Notes: generated by a model from the letters alone, not told the origin. DNA of 64,000 bases from Thalassospira alkalitolerans (GCF_002115745.1 NZ_JFKB01000006.1:62001-126000); one strand, 5' to 3'; numbered from the stretch's first letter, positions 8,655 to 19,255 are shown. Numbers and translations are program-made.

Positions 8655-10157
8655 TTACGCAAGTAGCGCATCGGGGTTCGGCAACGATTTAAACCCACTT
8701 TCCCATAAAGGTGTCGGGGGTGCAAACCGCCATCGCACACCAATTGCCATTCCGGCCCCAATGGGGACCATATTGCAACCGGCGGCGGATAATACGTCGG
8801 AAATGCCTGAAACCTCAAGCCCGCCAACGGAAAGCAGTGCTTCTTTATCATAAAGTGCGGGCATCGATGCAAGGGCCGCGCGTGGCAAATCATCAATAAA
8901 TGGCGTTATTTTGCCAATAGCAGCCCGAAACGCCCGTGTGTGAAACGCATCACAAGCCGCCAACGGCGCAATCGCAAGACGCCCGAAATCAAGATTATCT
9001 GCGGTTACGGCGTGCCGGTCATTGTCAAAAATCAATTCGAACCGGTTATCCCATCGCTGGCCATATGGATTACAAGCATGCCCCGGATCAACCGGTTTGG
9101 GGGTAATATCCATGCGGCCGATCTCGCGATAAACCAAAATAACAGCATTGCGCCGATGCAAGACACAGCCCCCAAGACTGATCCGTGCATCGCTCTGTTC
9201 GCCCAATTGCGTTAATGCCGCTGCCAACGCATCGAATGCCGGCATGTAATCCGATCCACCCACAACCCGAACAATTTGCCCAATTGCGTAACAGGCAATG
9301 TCAGTTTCAGGCTGGCGATCATGCCAGCGCGCAAAGTCGATCCGCCCAACACCACAAGCCGCAATCTGAACGGCATCAGCCAACAACGTCGCAATGGCAG
9401 CCTCGGCCATCAGGCGATGTTGGCTTTCTGCCGTTTGTGCAATTTTTCCATCGGCTGACACTGCGGCCCCCAGTTGCGCCGCAGTTTGTGTTGCGGCGGA
9501 CTGACGAATGCGGACCCGTTCAAAATTTGCGTTTCTATTTGATGGGTCTTCGATCCACTCTTGCCCGGCGGCACGCAGTGTTGCCACCAGATCGGCCTTC
9601 GCAACCGGTAAAAGGGGCCGCAATACTCGGGCATGGCGCAAAAAACGACGCGCAGACATCCCCGCCCGGCCAAGAACACCACTTTCGCGATTTTGGCGCA
9701 TCGCGATGGTTTCGGACTGATCACCATTATGATGGGCAATCAGCAAATGCAAGATACCCAGTGACGCCAATTCACGATCCAGCAATTCATAGCGCGCCTT
9801 GCGCGCAGCGTCCTGTACACCGCTTTGTGGCTTCGCCCCATCCCAACGCAAAATACGATGCGCGATATCATGCATTCGAAGTTGTTTTCCAACCCACGCG
9901 GCCTCGCCCGCGGAATCAGAACGCAGGGCATGATCAACGGTGATCGCGATCATTTCACCCCCCTTGGACCGGCACCAATCACGCGCCAGCAGGGAAAGTG
10001 CCATGCTATCCGCACCACCCGAAACGGCAACGGCGATTTTCGGACGATCTTCAAACGGGGCCAAGCAATCCATCAGGCGCGAAAAGACAACGGCGTCCAA
10101 TGGGTTTCCATAGGACGCCGGATCAGAATTGATCATGTCTTTAAGTTGGTCTGCCAT
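8655..10157 (-). CDS. tilS: tRNA(Ile)-lysidine synthase
   Basis: TilS attaches lysine to C34 of the CAU-anticodon isoleucine tRNA so that it reads AUA. The ATP-pyrophosphatase P-loop SGGADSMALSLL lies near residue 44, followed by TVDHALR and the AHHNGDQSETIAMR motif. At 500 residues it is slightly longer than the E. coli protein. Its start lies 12 bp after the cpoB stop, so it is transcribed as an extension of the tol-pal operon toward ftsH. Confidence 0.93.
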   Translation of the reverse strand: MADQLKDMINSDPASYGNPLDAVVFSRLMDCLAPFEDRPKIAVAVSGGADSMALSLLARDWCRSKGGEMIAITVDHALRSDSAGEAAWVGKQLRMHDIAHRILRWDGAKPQSGVQDAARKARYELLDRELASLGILHLLIAHHNGDQSETIAMRQNRESGVLGRAGMSARRFLRHARVLRPLLPVAKADLVATLRAAGQEWIEDPSNRNANFERVRIRQSAATQTAAQLGAAVSADGKIAQTAESQHRLMAEAAIATLLADAVQIAACGVGRIDFARWHDRQPETDIACYAIGQIVRVVGGSDYMPAFDALAAALTQLGEQSDARISLGGCVLHRRNAVILVYREIGRMDITPKPVDPGHACNPYGQRWDNRFELIFDNDRHAVTADNLDFGRLAIAPLAACDAFHTRAFRAAIGKITPFIDDLPRAALASMPALYDKEALLSVGGLEVSGISDVLSAAGCNMVPIGAGMAIGVRWRFAPPTPLWESGFKSLPNPDALLA

Positions 10158-10169
10158 TTGCCGAGCCAG

Positions 10170-11336
10170 TTACGAACAACCGCGGTTTTTGCGTTCCTGA
10201 CGCGCACGGTCAAGAACCACCGCCGATGCATTCGGGAAGTTGGCGATCAGATGGCCAAAGGTCGTACAGGCATCATCCTTCTTACCAAGATTGCCAAGCG
10301 ACATGCCAAGCTTCAGCAAGTTATCCGGTGCCTTGGTGCTGTCAGGATAGGTTTGGAAACCTTCGGTAAAGGCAATGGCGGCCTGATCAAACTGTTCGCG
10401 CACGTAAAACGTTTCGCCAAGCCAATATTGCGCATTTCCCGCCAAGGCATTATCGGGATGGTTTTTGACAAAGGCAGTCAGTGCGGTTTCGGCTTGGGCG
10501 AAATCCTGACGACGCAAAAGATCAAAAGCGTAACGATACTGTTCCTCGGGCGTGCCCGCAGGAAGGACGCTGTCCGACGATACATTTGCTGTCTGGCTTG
10601 ATGCCGCGTTAGCCGAACCGGACGGCACGGCGGGCGGTGAGCCTTCGTTTTCGATCACACCAAATAATTTAGTCCCGCGACCATCAACACGTTGCCCCGT
10701 ACCCGATGTATTCGGCTGAGCATTTGGCGCATTCGTATTGGCATTGGCCCCTGCGACAGCACCAACCGCGGCACCAGCAACACCGGATTGGGCATTGCCC
10801 CCGGTCGTGCCATTGGCCGACGCGCCACCTTCAAGCTGGCTAAGGCGGAAATCAACATCGCCGACAAGCCGTTCAAGACGGTCTTCAATCTTGCGAATAC
10901 GAAAATCGAATTCCTCGATCTGGCCGGTCAATTGGGTGACGGTCCGTTCGATGCCATTAATCTGGACTTGCTGGCGTGCAGCCGCCGGGCTTCCAGTTGT
11001 GTCACCGGCATCAGGCACACCACCGGCCGGAACACCTTCGCGGTAGACATAACGCTGCAGCAGATCAAGATCCTTACGCAGCTGATCGACCTGACGGGTC
11101 ATGTTGGCATCCTGTGCAAACACAGGTTTGCTGGACAGAACAGTCATCCCCATCAGAGCGGTGACGGCAAACACCGACAAATAACCGATCGGTCCGCGTC
11201 TGCGCGCGGCCTGTTTTCCCGCATCAGCCAATGAAAGCGTAACGGCCGGTTGATCAATCGGCAGGACGTCTTTTCGATAACCGTTTCTTGGGCCAACTCG
11301 GATCATTTTCGGGTCCTTCGTCGTAATTTTAAACAT
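10170..11336 (-). CDS. cpoB: Cell division coordinator CpoB (YbgF family)
   Basis: CpoB is a periplasmic TPR protein that, in E. coli, links the Tol-Pal machine with septal peptidoglycan synthesis. The 388-residue product has an unusually long N-terminal region (about 50 residues) before its signal helix (YLSVFAVTALMGMTVLSS, cleavage probably near FAQD). A coiled-coil stretch (MTRQVDQLRKDLDLLQRYV, later QLTGQIEEFDFRIRKIEDRLERL) and a low-complexity Ala/Asn/Gly linker follow. The C-terminal TPR region begins at EEQYRYAFDLL. Internal starts nearer the signal peptide are possible. It sits immediately after pal. Confidence 0.9.
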   Translation of the reverse strand: MFKITTKDPKMIRVGPRNGYRKDVLPIDQPAVTLSLADAGKQAARRRGPIGYLSVFAVTALMGMTVLSSKPVFAQDANMTRQVDQLRKDLDLLQRYVYREGVPAGGVPDAGDTTGSPAAARQQVQINGIERTVTQLTGQIEEFDFRIRKIEDRLERLVGDVDFRLSQLEGGASANGTTGGNAQSGVAGAAVGAVAGANANTNAPNAQPNTSGTGQRVDGRGTKLFGVIENEGSPPAVPSGSANAASSQTANVSSDSVLPAGTPEEQYRYAFDLLRRQDFAQAETALTAFVKNHPDNALAGNAQYWLGETFYVREQFDQAAIAFTEGFQTYPDSTKAPDNLLKLGMSLGNLGKKDDACTTFGHLIANFPNASAVVLDRARQERKNRGCS

Positions 11337-11390
11337 CAGCTTCCGGATATCATCAAGGAATATCTAATGTTGCAACATTTTCAGGCGGCA

Positions 11391-11427
11391 AAAATAAGGC
11401 GCCTGCCCCAAAAGGGACAGGCGCCTT
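11391..11427 (-). terminator. Terminator downstream of pal
   Basis: On the minus strand AAGGCGCCTGTCCC, a TTTT loop and GGGGCAGGCGCCTT form a near-perfect hairpin followed by ATTTTT. It lies between pal and cpoB, so cpoB is probably read at a reduced level or from its own promoter. Confidence 0.8.
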
Positions 11428-11454
11428 GAAATTCAGGCTTACACCTGCACGCGC

Positions 11455-11952
11455 TTAACGGATAACCGAAACAGAGCGGCGGTTTTTCGACCAGCTTTCT
11501 TCGTCATGGCCAAGTGCGACCGGGCGTTCTTTACCATAAGAAATGGTTTCGACACGCGACGGATCGATGCCCAGAGCAACGAGGTAGTCTTTCACAGAGT
11601 TCGCGCGACGCTCACCCAGTGCAAGGTTGTATTCGCGCGTACCACGTTCGTCGGCATGGCCTTCGACAACGACTTTGTACTGCGGATATTTCTTCAGCCA
11701 AGCTGACTGAAGTTCAAGCGTGCGACGAGCTTCGCCCGACAGGTCATATTTGTCGAAGCCAAAGAAGACGCGATCGCCAACATTAACAGCGAACCATTCC
11801 GGGCTGCTTTCAGAAAGCGCGCTCGAGGTGGCAGCCGGCTGGTTGGTGGTCGATACACCTTCGCCGGCAGAGTTAGCCGAGCTATCAGGTGCGGTTTCAC
11901 ATGCAGCCAAAAGTGCAGCGGCAGCAAAAACACTCAGAATCCGAAGTTTCAT
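11455..11952 (-). CDS. pal: Peptidoglycan-associated lipoprotein
   Basis: Pal is an outer-membrane lipoprotein that binds peptidoglycan and is moved by TolQRA to help the outer membrane constrict at division. The lipobox LLAAC is at residues 14-18. A short Ser/Ala-rich linker leads to the OmpA-like domain, with VFFGFDKYDL, VVEGHADERGTREYNLALGERRA and the conserved Arg in GERRANSVKDYL. The 165-residue length is typical. It follows tolB after a 128-bp gap and precedes a strong hairpin. Confidence 0.97.
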   Translation of the reverse strand: MKLRILSVFAAAALLAACETAPDSSANSAGEGVSTTNQPAATSSALSESSPEWFAVNVGDRVFFGFDKYDLSGEARRTLELQSAWLKKYPQYKVVVEGHADERGTREYNLALGERRANSVKDYLVALGIDPSRVETISYGKERPVALGHDEESWSKNRRSVSVIR

Positions 11953-12080
11953 TTAAGTTTTCCCCTTAACACCGGACGCATTCGCCCGAGTTGGTGTTTT
12001 CCATGTCTCGCGACACCGAAAATGCCCGCGATTAATGCGAATCGCATTCAGTGCTTCGCGATGACTATACTCTTGAGAAA

Positions 12081-13451
12081 TCAGGGAATCAAGGGCGACC
12101 ATGCTGGATCCGATCCATCGGCCGGGGTCACGATCTCGCGCTCGTTATAACCGGTCAAATCAATCGAATACAAACGGTATCGATCCTTGGTCCCGTCCCT
12201 GGACGGGTGCTGGCGGTAATACATCAACACTCTGCCATTCGGTGCCCATGTCGGACCTTCGACAAGGAAGCCTTCGGCCAAAAGCCGCTCTCCACTGCCA
12301 TCGGGACGCATCACACCGATATAGAACCGACCTCCTTGTGACTTGGTGAATGCTATCAGGTCACCGCGTGGCGACCAGACCGGTGTGGCATAAAGACCAC
12401 CACCGAAACTAATTCGCTGGACACCGCTACCATCCGCACTCATCACGTAAATTTGCTGTGATCCACTGCGGTCCGAGTTGAACGTGATTCGCGAACCATC
12501 AGGAGAATATGACGGCGATGTATCAACTGCTGGGTGCCGCGTCAACTGACGTTTTTCACGCGTACGCAGATCCAGCTGATAGATTTCACTATTCCCGTCC
12601 AAAGCTTGGGACATTGCCACGGAATTGCCATCAGGCGAAAAGCGCGGGGCAAACGTCATGCCTGGGAAATCACCAAGCAATTCAAGCTCGCCAGTATCGA
12701 TATCAAGAACATAGACACGTGGTTTGTCGTTAAAATACGACATATAAACCACTTCTTGGGCCGTCGGCGAAAAACGCGGGTTCAGAACAATAAACTTACC
12801 GTCAGACAGGAAACGGTGGTTGGCACCATCCTGATCCATGATGGCAAGTCGCTTGATTCGTTTGTCAGCCGGGCCCGATTCGGAAACATAAACGATACGG
12901 GTATCGAAATAACCCGATTCCCCGGTAATGCGTTTATAGATCTCGTCGGCGATTTTATGTGCGATACGCCGCCAGTTGTTCGGCTGGGTACGATATGCAA
13001 CACCCGTCATCTGGGTTTCGGCCAAAACATCCCAAAGACGGAATTCTACGCGCAGAAGCCCGTTCGGTTCGGTCACGACGCGTCCATTGACAAGTGCCTG
13101 CGCATTGATTGCACGCCACTCGGCAAAGTTCGGATTGACCGCCAGCGAACTGGCGCTCTGGATAAAGGCTTTTTCGTCGATTGGTGCAAACAGACCCGAT
13201 CGTGCCAAATCGTCACTGATCACCGCAGTCATATTCTGACCGACTTCGGTTTCCGCAACACCCTCGCCCGGGAAACGGGCAATGGCAATCGGCATCGGTT
13301 TAAGTTCACCACGGGTAATGTCGATACGAAGTTCAGCATGCGCCGGTGCCGAGGATACAACGGCCAGGCCAGCGACAACGGCCAAGGCACACAGTCCGGC
13401 CAGACTGCGTGTTACCCAATGTCGTTTTAATGCGTTGGTCTTGATGGTCAT
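12081..13451 (-). CDS. tolB: Tol-Pal system beta-propeller protein TolB
   Basis: TolB is a periplasmic protein that competes with peptidoglycan for Pal. It has a Sec signal peptide (basic [12 protein letters not shown], then the hydrophobic helix [19 protein letters not shown], cleaved after AHA). An N-terminal alpha/beta domain follows, and then a six-bladed WD40-like propeller with the repeated signatures [29 protein letters not shown] and WAPNGRVL. The 456-residue length is usual for alphaproteobacteria. It starts 49 bp after tolA. Confidence 0.96.
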   Translation of the reverse strand: MTIKTNALKRHWVTRSLAGLCALAVVAGLAVVSSAPAHAELRIDITRGELKPMPIAIARFPGEGVAETEVGQNMTAVISDDLARSGLFAPIDEKAFIQSASSLAVNPNFAEWRAINAQALVNGRVVTEPNGLLRVEFRLWDVLAETQMTGVAYRTQPNNWRRIAHKIADEIYKRITGESGYFDTRIVYVSESGPADKRIKRLAIMDQDGANHRFLSDGKFIVLNPRFSPTAQEVVYMSYFNDKPRVYVLDIDTGELELLGDFPGMTFAPRFSPDGNSVAMSQALDGNSEIYQLDLRTREKRQLTRHPAVDTSPSYSPDGSRITFNSDRSGSQQIYVMSADGSGVQRISFGGGLYATPVWSPRGDLIAFTKSQGGRFYIGVMRPDGSGERLLAEGFLVEGPTWAPNGRVLMYYRQHPSRDGTKDRYRLYSIDLTGYNEREIVTPADGSDPAWSPLIP

Positions 13452-13500
13452 CCTGCCTCGCTATTTTTCACGCGTTTTGAGGGACTTATGATTTTATTCA

Positions 13501-14466
13501 TTACAGACCCAACATTTCACGCATGTCAAAATTGAACGTGAATGTGCGCCACATTTCGTATTTATCCAGCGGCAGTTTCAGAGGACTGCATTGCGGATTT
13601 AGCACAGCTCGAAGAGCACTTTCTGCAATTGTACGGCGTGATGAATCCCCGCCGATCTCGTTTGAGTTGCTGATTCGTGCCTGACGCACGGTTCCGTCCG
13701 GGTTGGCACTAACATGAATTTCAACCGCAAAGTTCCCGGCTTCCTTGGCCCCGGCAGGCGGGCTCCAGCAGCGTTCGATCTGTCTTTTGACCGCGTCAAG
13801 TTCGCTCATTGTCAAACGTGCATCCAAACGGGTGGCAACCACTTCGCTGGCGTTGTCATCGGGCGTTTCGTCCGGTGTTTCCTGCGGGGTCGGCTGTGCG
13901 CTTGGTTCGGTCTTGCGGACGTCCTTTAAAATATCGGCCAATGTGCGCTTCGGCTCAGGCTTTGGCTCGGGCTGTTTTTTAGGCTCGGGCTTTGGTTCTG
14001 GCTTGGGCTCGGGTTTCTTTGCTTCGACCGGAGTTTCTTTTGGCGTCTCCGGTTTCGGGCGCGGCTTGGCCTCAACCACTTCGGGTTTTGGCTCCGGTGC
14101 TTTCTTTACTTCCGGTGTCGGAACCGGCTCGGGCGTTGGTTCCGGCTTTGGCTGCGGTTTAGCTTCCGGCTTGGGCTCGGGTTTGGGCTCAGGCTTTGGT
14201 TCTGGCTTGGGAACCGGCTTGGGGTCCGGTTGCGGCACAGGTTTTGGCTCGGGCTTTGCGACCGGTTTGGGCTTTGGTTTTTCCTCGGCCTTTGGCTTTG
14301 GCAGTGCCTTGGTCGGAGCTGCCGAGAATTCATCGACAGTCACCACCTCGACCGAAATCGATTGCAGTTCCAGCGGCGTTTCCTCGAACAATTCCGGCAA
14401 GCCGAGCCAGGCGATCAAAAAGATCACCAGATGGGCTGCCAGAGAAATAAGAACACTGCGTAACAT
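13501..14466 (-). CDS. tolA: Cell envelope integrity protein TolA
   Basis: TolA spans the periplasm and couples the TolQR motor to TolB-Pal. One N-terminal membrane helix (LISLAAHLVIFLIAWLGL) is followed by about 150 residues of almost pure Pro-Lys-Glu repeats (PKPEPKPEP type) in place of the helical domain II of E. coli, and then a compact C-terminal TonB/TolA-like domain (RQIERCWSPPAGAKE to FNFDM). The extended linker suggests a polyproline rod. The gene follows tolR by 6 bp. Confidence 0.92.
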   Translation of the reverse strand: MLRSVLISLAAHLVIFLIAWLGLPELFEETPLELQSISVEVVTVDEFSAAPTKALPKPKAEEKPKPKPVAKPEPKPVPQPDPKPVPKPEPKPEPKPEPKPEAKPQPKPEPTPEPVPTPEVKKAPEPKPEVVEAKPRPKPETPKETPVEAKKPEPKPEPKPEPKKQPEPKPEPKRTLADILKDVRKTEPSAQPTPQETPDETPDDNASEVVATRLDARLTMSELDAVKRQIERCWSPPAGAKEAGNFAVEIHVSANPDGTVRQARISNSNEIGGDSSRRTIAESALRAVLNPQCSPLKLPLDKYEMWRTFTFNFDMREMLGL

Positions 14467-14472
14467 CTTGGT

Positions 14473-14928
14473 TTACTTGCCCTTGTCGGGCAGCTCCGCA
14501 ATCAGCGCGACCTTGGTAAACCCGGCATCATTGATCAGGCCCATGACTTCCATCACACGGCCATAATCAATTGCCCGGTCACCACGCACGAAAATACGGG
14601 TATCGCGCTTGTTCTCGGTGATGGCGGAAAGTTTTTCTGTCAGGGTGTCCTGAGCGATTTCACTATCCATTATATAGATGGTGCCCTCACGCGAGATGGA
14701 CACAACCAGCGGCTCGTCCTGGCCCGTCATCGGGGCGGCAGCCGTTTCTGGCAAGTCAACTTCGACGCCAACTGTCATCAATGGCGCGGTTACCATAAAT
14801 ATCACCAACAGAACCAACATCACGTCAACCATTGGCGTGACGTTGATGTCGCTCATGGCTTTGCGACGACTGTTGCGACGGCCGCGACGGCGTCCCCCGC
14901 CAGATCCTGATGCGAGTTGTGCGCCCAT
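14473..14928 (-). CDS. tolR: Biopolymer transport protein TolR
   Basis: TolR is the ExbD-like half of the proton-driven Tol motor. After a basic, Gly-rich N-terminus, the single membrane helix VDVMLVLLVIFMVTAPL carries the proton-carrying Asp in INVTPMVDVMLVL. The periplasmic domain follows (VEVDLPETAAAP to the end). I start it at the ATG at 14928, one base after the tolQ stop, which gives 151 residues; an upstream in-frame ATG would lie inside tolQ. Confidence 0.95.
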   Translation of the reverse strand: MGAQLASGSGGGRRRGRRNSRRKAMSDINVTPMVDVMLVLLVIFMVTAPLMTVGVEVDLPETAAAPMTGQDEPLVVSISREGTIYIMDSEIAQDTLTEKLSAITENKRDTRIFVRGDRAIDYGRVMEVMGLINDAGFTKVALIAELPDKGK

Positions 14929-14929
14929 A

Positions 14930-15661
14930 TCAGTCTCTCGCGTCGTCAAGTTGGCGCGACAGGATCGACGTAAACTCGTCGACAAACGCCTCAAGACGGT
15001 TGCCATAACGGTTCAAATCGCTGGAAATCTTGTTATAGGCCACCACCGCCGGAATTGCGGCAACAAGGCCCATCGCGGTCGCAAGCAGTGCCTCGGCAAT
15101 CCCCGGTGCGACAACGGCAAGCGAGGTATTTTTCGATGCGGCAATTGACTGGAAAGATACCATGATCCCCCAAACCGTTCCGAACAAACCGACAAAAGGT
15201 GCTGTCGAACCAACCGACGCCAAGAAGGTCATATACCGTTCGACCCGGTCCATTTCACGGCCAAGCGTGATTTCCATCGACCGTTCCAGACGCTGCTGCA
15301 AGCGCGCACGCATCGTCTCACCCTTGACGCCACGCGCATTCGAGCGGCGCCATTCGCGCATCGCAGAAACGAAAATCGCTGACATCGGATCGCGTGGCTG
15401 ATCGGCTATGCGATCATAAAGGTCTTCAAGCGACCCGCCCGACCAAAAAGCTTCTTCAAACGTGTTTGCCTGAGCGCGCAGCTTGCGCAACCGCAGCAGT
15501 TTTTCAATAACAATTGCCCAGACCCAAACGGATGCCAGCATAAGACCGATCATCACCATTTTGACGACAATCCCGGCCTGCAAGAACAGGCCCCACATAG
15601 ACATGTCATGGGCCATGACCGACTGCCCCAGCGTTACCGCGTCGACCACCTGATTTTCCAT
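14930..15661 (-). CDS. tolQ: Proton channel protein TolQ
   Basis: TolQ is the MotA/ExbB-family channel subunit of the Tol motor. It has three membrane helices: one near residues 22-45, and a second pair in the C-terminal half (FLASVGSTAPFVGLFGTVWGIM and ALLATAMGLVAAIPAVVAYN). A large cytoplasmic loop lies between the first and second. The 243-residue length is standard. It starts 7 bp after ybgC. Confidence 0.96.
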   Translation of the reverse strand: MENQVVDAVTLGQSVMAHDMSMWGLFLQAGIVVKMVMIGLMLASVWVWAIVIEKLLRLRKLRAQANTFEEAFWSGGSLEDLYDRIADQPRDPMSAIFVSAMREWRRSNARGVKGETMRARLQQRLERSMEITLGREMDRVERYMTFLASVGSTAPFVGLFGTVWGIMVSFQSIAASKNTSLAVVAPGIAEALLATAMGLVAAIPAVVAYNKISSDLNRYGNRLEAFVDEFTSILSRQLDDARD

Positions 15662-15668
15662 ATTCTCT

Positions 15669-16130
15669 TCAGTCCTCGTTCACATCCAGATAGTTACTGA
15701 ACACCGTTCTCAAATCGTCAGGCAACCTTTGCGCCCGCAACTCTTGCAATGACATGCAGGCGAGATATATCTCGATCACCACGAGTTCCTCGTCGTTCCG
15801 CATGACTTTCTGCTCGAATCCCAGCGACGCGCCCCCCAGCTTGATCAGGCGACTTTGTACAGTCAGTCTGTCTTCAAGCAGGGCCGCCCGGCGAAAATCG
15901 AGCGTACAGTGTCTAACGGCTATGGCAACTTTGTGGCGTTCTGCAACACTACGATTGGTAAAGCCCAACAAGTTAAGCATCGCTGAACGGGCGCGCTCGG
16001 CAAAAGCAAGATATTGGGCGTGATACACAATCCCGCCTGCATCGGTGTCCTCGTAAAACACCATCAGGGGGAAAATATGCCGATTGCCGTCGATGTAACC
16101 CAGCAGGTTGTTTTCAACTACGTCATTCAT
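15669..16130 (-). CDS. ybgC: Acyl-CoA thioesterase YbgC
   Basis: YbgC is a hot-dog-fold thioesterase almost always encoded with tol-pal; it is thought to act on acyl-CoA or acyl-ACP at the membrane. The family signature [20 protein letters not shown] contains the catalytic Asp. The product has 153 residues. It overlaps ruvB by 4 bp, which couples the recombination genes to the Tol operon. Confidence 0.94.
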   Translation of the reverse strand: MNDVVENNLLGYIDGNRHIFPLMVFYEDTDAGGIVYHAQYLAFAERARSAMLNLLGFTNRSVAERHKVAIAVRHCTLDFRRAALLEDRLTVQSRLIKLGGASLGFEQKVMRNDEELVVIEIYLACMSLQELRAQRLPDDLRTVFSNYLDVNED

Positions 16131-17209
16131 TCATCGGTTCCATCAGCAGTTCCCGGCACGCGTTGTTCAAACAAATCGGCCAACGGCACACCATTGCCTT
16201 CGCGTGGCGGCATCAGACCAAGATGTTTATAGCCCTTGATCCCAAGCATCCGACCACGCGGGGTCCGTTGCACAAGGCCCTGTTGCAGCAAATAGGGTTC
16301 GATCACGTCTTCGATGGTATCGCGTTCTTCGGACAGGGCAGCGGCAAGCGTATCAACACCGACCGGCCCGCCGCCATAATTCCCGGCAATGCACGTCAGA
16401 TAACGACGATCCTGACTATCCAGCCCCATTTTATCGACTTCGAGCCGCGTCAGCGCCGCATCCGCAATGAATTTATCGACCGGGGATTTCCCGGCAACCA
16501 CCGCAAAATCACGCACACGACGTAACAAACGCCCGGCGATACGCGGTGTTCCACGCGACCGGTGAGCAATTTCCATTGCCCCTTCGCGGGTCATATCGAA
16601 ACTTAGCAAGCGGGCCCCGCGTGCAACAATTTCAACCAATTCTTCGGGTTCATAAAACCGCAGACGCAGCGGAATACCAAAACGATCGCGAAGTGGTGTG
16701 GTCAAAAGCCCCGAACGGGTTGTTGCCCCGACAAGGGTAAAGGGCGGCAAATCAATACGTACAGAACGCGCGGCCGGGCCTTCGCCAATGATCAGGTCAA
16801 GCTGGAAGTCTTCCATCGCCGGATAAAGAATTTCTTCAACCGCCGGGTTCAAACGGTGAATTTCATCGATAAACAAAACGTCACGCGGCTGAAGATTGGT
16901 CAAAAGTGCTGCCAGATCACCCGCCTTGGCAATCACCGGGCCAGATGTTGCACGAAAACCGACACCCAGTTCACTGGCAACAATTTGCGACAGGGTCGTT
17001 TTACCAAGACCGGGAGGACCAAAAAACAGGACATGGTCCATGGCCTCTTCGCGGCCACGTGCGGCCTGGATGAAAACATCAAGATTTTCACGCACTTCTT
17101 TCTGGCCGGTGAAATCGTCCAATCGACGCGGGCGCAATGAGCCGTCCTGCCGATCCTCTTCGCGGCGTTCACCGCTAAGTAAACGATCTTCTTCCTCGTC
17201 CTCGCTCAC
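16127..17209 (-). CDS. ruvB: Holliday junction DNA helicase RuvB
   Basis: RuvB is the hexameric AAA+ motor that drives branch migration with RuvA. The product starts with an acidic [17 protein letters not shown] segment. It has Walker [11 protein letters not shown], Walker [10 protein letters not shown], sensor [18 protein letters not shown] and a C-terminal winged helix ([15 protein letters not shown]). The length is 360 residues. It overlaps ruvA by 4 bp. Confidence 0.97.
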   Translation of the reverse strand: MSEDEEEDRLLSGERREEDRQDGSLRPRRLDDFTGQKEVRENLDVFIQAARGREEAMDHVLFFGPPGLGKTTLSQIVASELGVGFRATSGPVIAKAGDLAALLTNLQPRDVLFIDEIHRLNPAVEEILYPAMEDFQLDLIIGEGPAARSVRIDLPPFTLVGATTRSGLLTTPLRDRFGIPLRLRFYEPEELVEIVARGARLLSFDMTREGAMEIAHRSRGTPRIAGRLLRRVRDFAVVAGKSPVDKFIADAALTRLEVDKMGLDSQDRRYLTCIAGNYGGGPVGVDTLAAALSEERDTIEDVIEPYLLQQGLVQRTPRGRMLGIKGYKHLGLMPPREGNGVPLADLFEQRVPGTADGTDE

Positions 17210-17895
17210 GCGCTAAGCTCCTTCAGTCCCAGACGGATCAAGGTATCAAGTGTCTTGTCATCACCGGCTTGCTGGGCGGCCTTGCCAACGGCACCGAAGG
17301 CCTCGGACCGGCCATAGCCCAAATTAACCAATGCCGAAACCGCATCGGCCAAAACGACACCATCATCCACAACCGGCTCCATGCCCACAGCGTCGATGCC
17401 GTCACCCTTTGCCTGTTTCGCAGATTTTTTTGACGACGTTGTGGCAGTCGGGGCACCCGTCGCAACCGGTGCGGCGACCGGGCCAAGGTTAAGCTTGGCC
17501 GCCTTGTCTTTCAATTCACCGACAATACGTGTGGCAACCTTCGGACCAATACCCGGCGCACGACAAAGGGCCGTCGTATCCTGTGCTGCCAACGCACGCA
17601 AAAGATCGGTTGGGCTTAAAACCGACAACAGGGCAAGGGCGACCTTGGCGCCAACGCCCTGCACGGTGGTTAAAAGAGCAAACCACTGTTTTTCGGCATT
17701 ATCAGCAAAGCCATAAAGATGAATGTGATCTTCGCGGACATGAGTTTCGATCATCAGCCCCGCCTCGCCGCCCTTTTGCGGCAGCATCGAAAGCGTTCTG
17801 CGCGATGCAAATACAAGGTAGCCAACCCCGTTCACATCGATGATAACACTGTCCTCGCCAATGAAATCGACAATTCCGCGAAGTTTTGCGATCAC
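17206..17895 (-). CDS. ruvA: Holliday junction DNA helicase subunit RuvA
   Basis: RuvA binds four-way junctions and loads RuvB. The start is a GTG at 17895 whose bases overlap the ruvC stop (GTGA) and which places the conserved [12 protein letters not shown] at the N-terminus. Longer in-frame extensions upstream lie inside ruvC and are not homologous. The helix-hairpin-helix motifs are seen at [17 protein letters not shown] and [16 protein letters not shown]. An Ala/Lys-rich linker leads to the C-terminal RuvB-binding domain ([16 protein letters not shown]). The product has 229 residues. Confidence 0.95.
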   Translation of the reverse strand: MIAKLRGIVDFIGEDSVIIDVNGVGYLVFASRRTLSMLPQKGGEAGLMIETHVREDHIHLYGFADNAEKQWFALLTTVQGVGAKVALALLSVLSPTDLLRALAAQDTTALCRAPGIGPKVATRIVGELKDKAAKLNLGPVAAPVATGAPTATTSSKKSAKQAKGDGIDAVGMEPVVDDGVVLADAVSALVNLGYGRSEAFGAVGKAAQQAGDDKTLDTLIRLGLKELSA

Positions 17896-18422
17896 CTGTA
17901 TTTTCTCCCCGGTCCGGCAGTAATCCCGGCCCCAATTAGACCCAGAGCACGGGTTCCGGCATGTTGTGCGTGACAAATTGCAACGGCTAAGGCATCGGCC
18001 GCATCTGCGCCATGAATCTGACATCCCGGCAGCAAAGTGGATACCATCATTTCAACCTGTTGCTTGCCGGCATGACCAGCCCCCACCACCGTCTTTTTGA
18101 CGGCATTGGGTGTATATTCCGTTACCGGAATACCAGATCGTGCCGGCGCAAGCAGCGCAACACCGCGCGCCTGACCAAGTTTCAGTGTCGAAACAGGGTT
18201 CTTGTTAACAAAGGTTTCCTCGACTGCGGCTTCGTCAGGCGTCCAGGTTTCAATGACTTCCATCAAACCGGTATGCAGTTGATCCAGCCGTTCAGCCAAC
18301 GTCAACGATTGTGTCGAGGTCACAACCCCGTTGGCAACGTGACGCATGTGGTTATCCGTAAGGTCAATTATCCCCCAGCCTGTCCGTTGAAGACCGGGAT
18401 CGATGCCAAGAACCCTGACCAC
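17892..18422 (-). CDS. ruvC: Holliday junction resolvase RuvC
   Basis: RuvC is the dimeric endonuclease that cuts the junctions processed by RuvAB. The RNase-H-like core shows the first catalytic Asp in [14 protein letters not shown], the Glu in [12 protein letters not shown], and the C-terminal acidic pair in [15 protein letters not shown]. The product has 176 residues. It heads a tight ruvC-ruvA-ruvB-ybgC-tolQR run and is separated from yebC by a terminator. Confidence 0.96.
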   Translation of the reverse strand: MVRVLGIDPGLQRTGWGIIDLTDNHMRHVANGVVTSTQSLTLAERLDQLHTGLMEVIETWTPDEAAVEETFVNKNPVSTLKLGQARGVALLAPARSGIPVTEYTPNAVKKTVVGAGHAGKQQVEMMVSTLLPGCQIHGADAADALAVAICHAQHAGTRALGLIGAGITAGPGRKYR

Positions 18423-18458
18423 ATTGCCCCACTTTAATTATAACGATCCAAATAAAAT

Positions 18459-18490
18459 ACGCCCGTCATTCAAAAGGCAATGACGGGCGT
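18459..18490 (-). terminator. Terminator downstream of yebC
   Basis: ACGCCCGTCATT and AATGACGGGCGT form a perfect 12-bp stem with an 8-base loop, followed on the minus strand by ATTTTATTT. It separates yebC from the ruvC promoter. Confidence 0.9.
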
Positions 18491-18508
18491 AAGCAAGCGT
18501 AATCAAAT

Positions 18509-19255
18509 TTAGTTATCAAGGGCCGCGATGATTTCGTCGGTCCAATTAACATTGGTCCAGACGTTCTGGACATCATCGTTATCTTCAAGCGCATCAACAA
18601 GCTTCATGACGCTTTGGCCTTGCTCAACACTAACGTCGGCTTCGGTCACAGCACGGAATACCAATTTGGCGCTTTCTGGATCGCCGAATTTTTCGGTCAA
18701 AGCTTCACGCACGTTGTTAAGCTCTTCGATCTCGGTTTCGATAACGTGGTTTTCATCGTCCGATTCCGCATTGGCCGCACCGGCTTCAAGCGCAGCTTCA
18801 AACATCTCGTCGGCACTGGCTTTATCAGCCGGGTAAACGATTTCACCCAAACGGTTAAACATAAAGCCGACCGAACCGGTTTCACCAAGATTGCCACCGC
18901 TTTTGGCAAAGGCGGCGCGCACTTCGGATGCAGTGCGGTTGCGGTTATCGGTCAAAGCTTCGACCACGACGGCGACCCCGGCGGTGCCATAACCTTCGTA
19001 ACGGACTTCTTCAAAATTATCGCCCTCGCCAGCACCGGTCGCCTTTTTAATCGCGCGATCGATGTTGTCTTTGGGCATATTCTGGCCGCGTGCGGCAACG
19101 ATGGCCGCACGCAAACGCGGGTTACTGCTGATATCATCACTGATTTTCGCTGAAACCGTGATTTCACGGGCGAGTTTGGTGAAGATTTTGGCGCGCTTTT
19201 TATCCTGCGCGCCTTTGCGATGCATAATGTTCTTAAATTGGGAATGGCCGGCCAT
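18509..19255 (-). CDS. yebC: YebC/PmpR-family regulatory or translation factor
   Basis: YebC-family proteins were described as transcriptional regulators and more recently as ribosome-associated factors that help translate difficult proline stretches. The conserved N-terminus [21 protein letters not shown] fixes the start at 19255 and gives 248 residues; a long in-frame extension upstream is not homologous. FGxGG-like and [11 protein letters not shown] motifs follow. It sits directly before ruvC, as in many proteobacteria. The extreme Pro content of TolA and the Pro-rich protein at 33931 are possible clients in this genome (inference). Confidence 0.95.
   Translation of the reverse strand: MAGHSQFKNIMHRKGAQDKKRAKIFTKLAREITVSAKISDDISSNPRLRAAIVAARGQNMPKDNIDRAIKKATGAGEGDNFEEVRYEGYGTAGVAVVVEALTDNRNRTASEVRAAFAKSGGNLGETGSVGFMFNRLGEIVYPADKASADEMFEAALEAGAANAESDDENHVIETEIEELNNVREALTEKFGDPESAKLVFRAVTEADVSVEQGQSVMKLVDALEDNDDVQNVWTNVNWTDEIIAALDN

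Noticed and set aside
13745-14566. Long Gly/Ser-rich frame opposite tolA
   Set aside because: It is the complement of the Pro-Lys-Glu repeats of TolA; the low-complexity GSG pattern is a shadow, with no start signals.
17206-18024. Long form of ruvA
   Set aside because: The extra residues lie inside ruvC; the GTG at 17895 overlapping the ruvC stop matches the family start.
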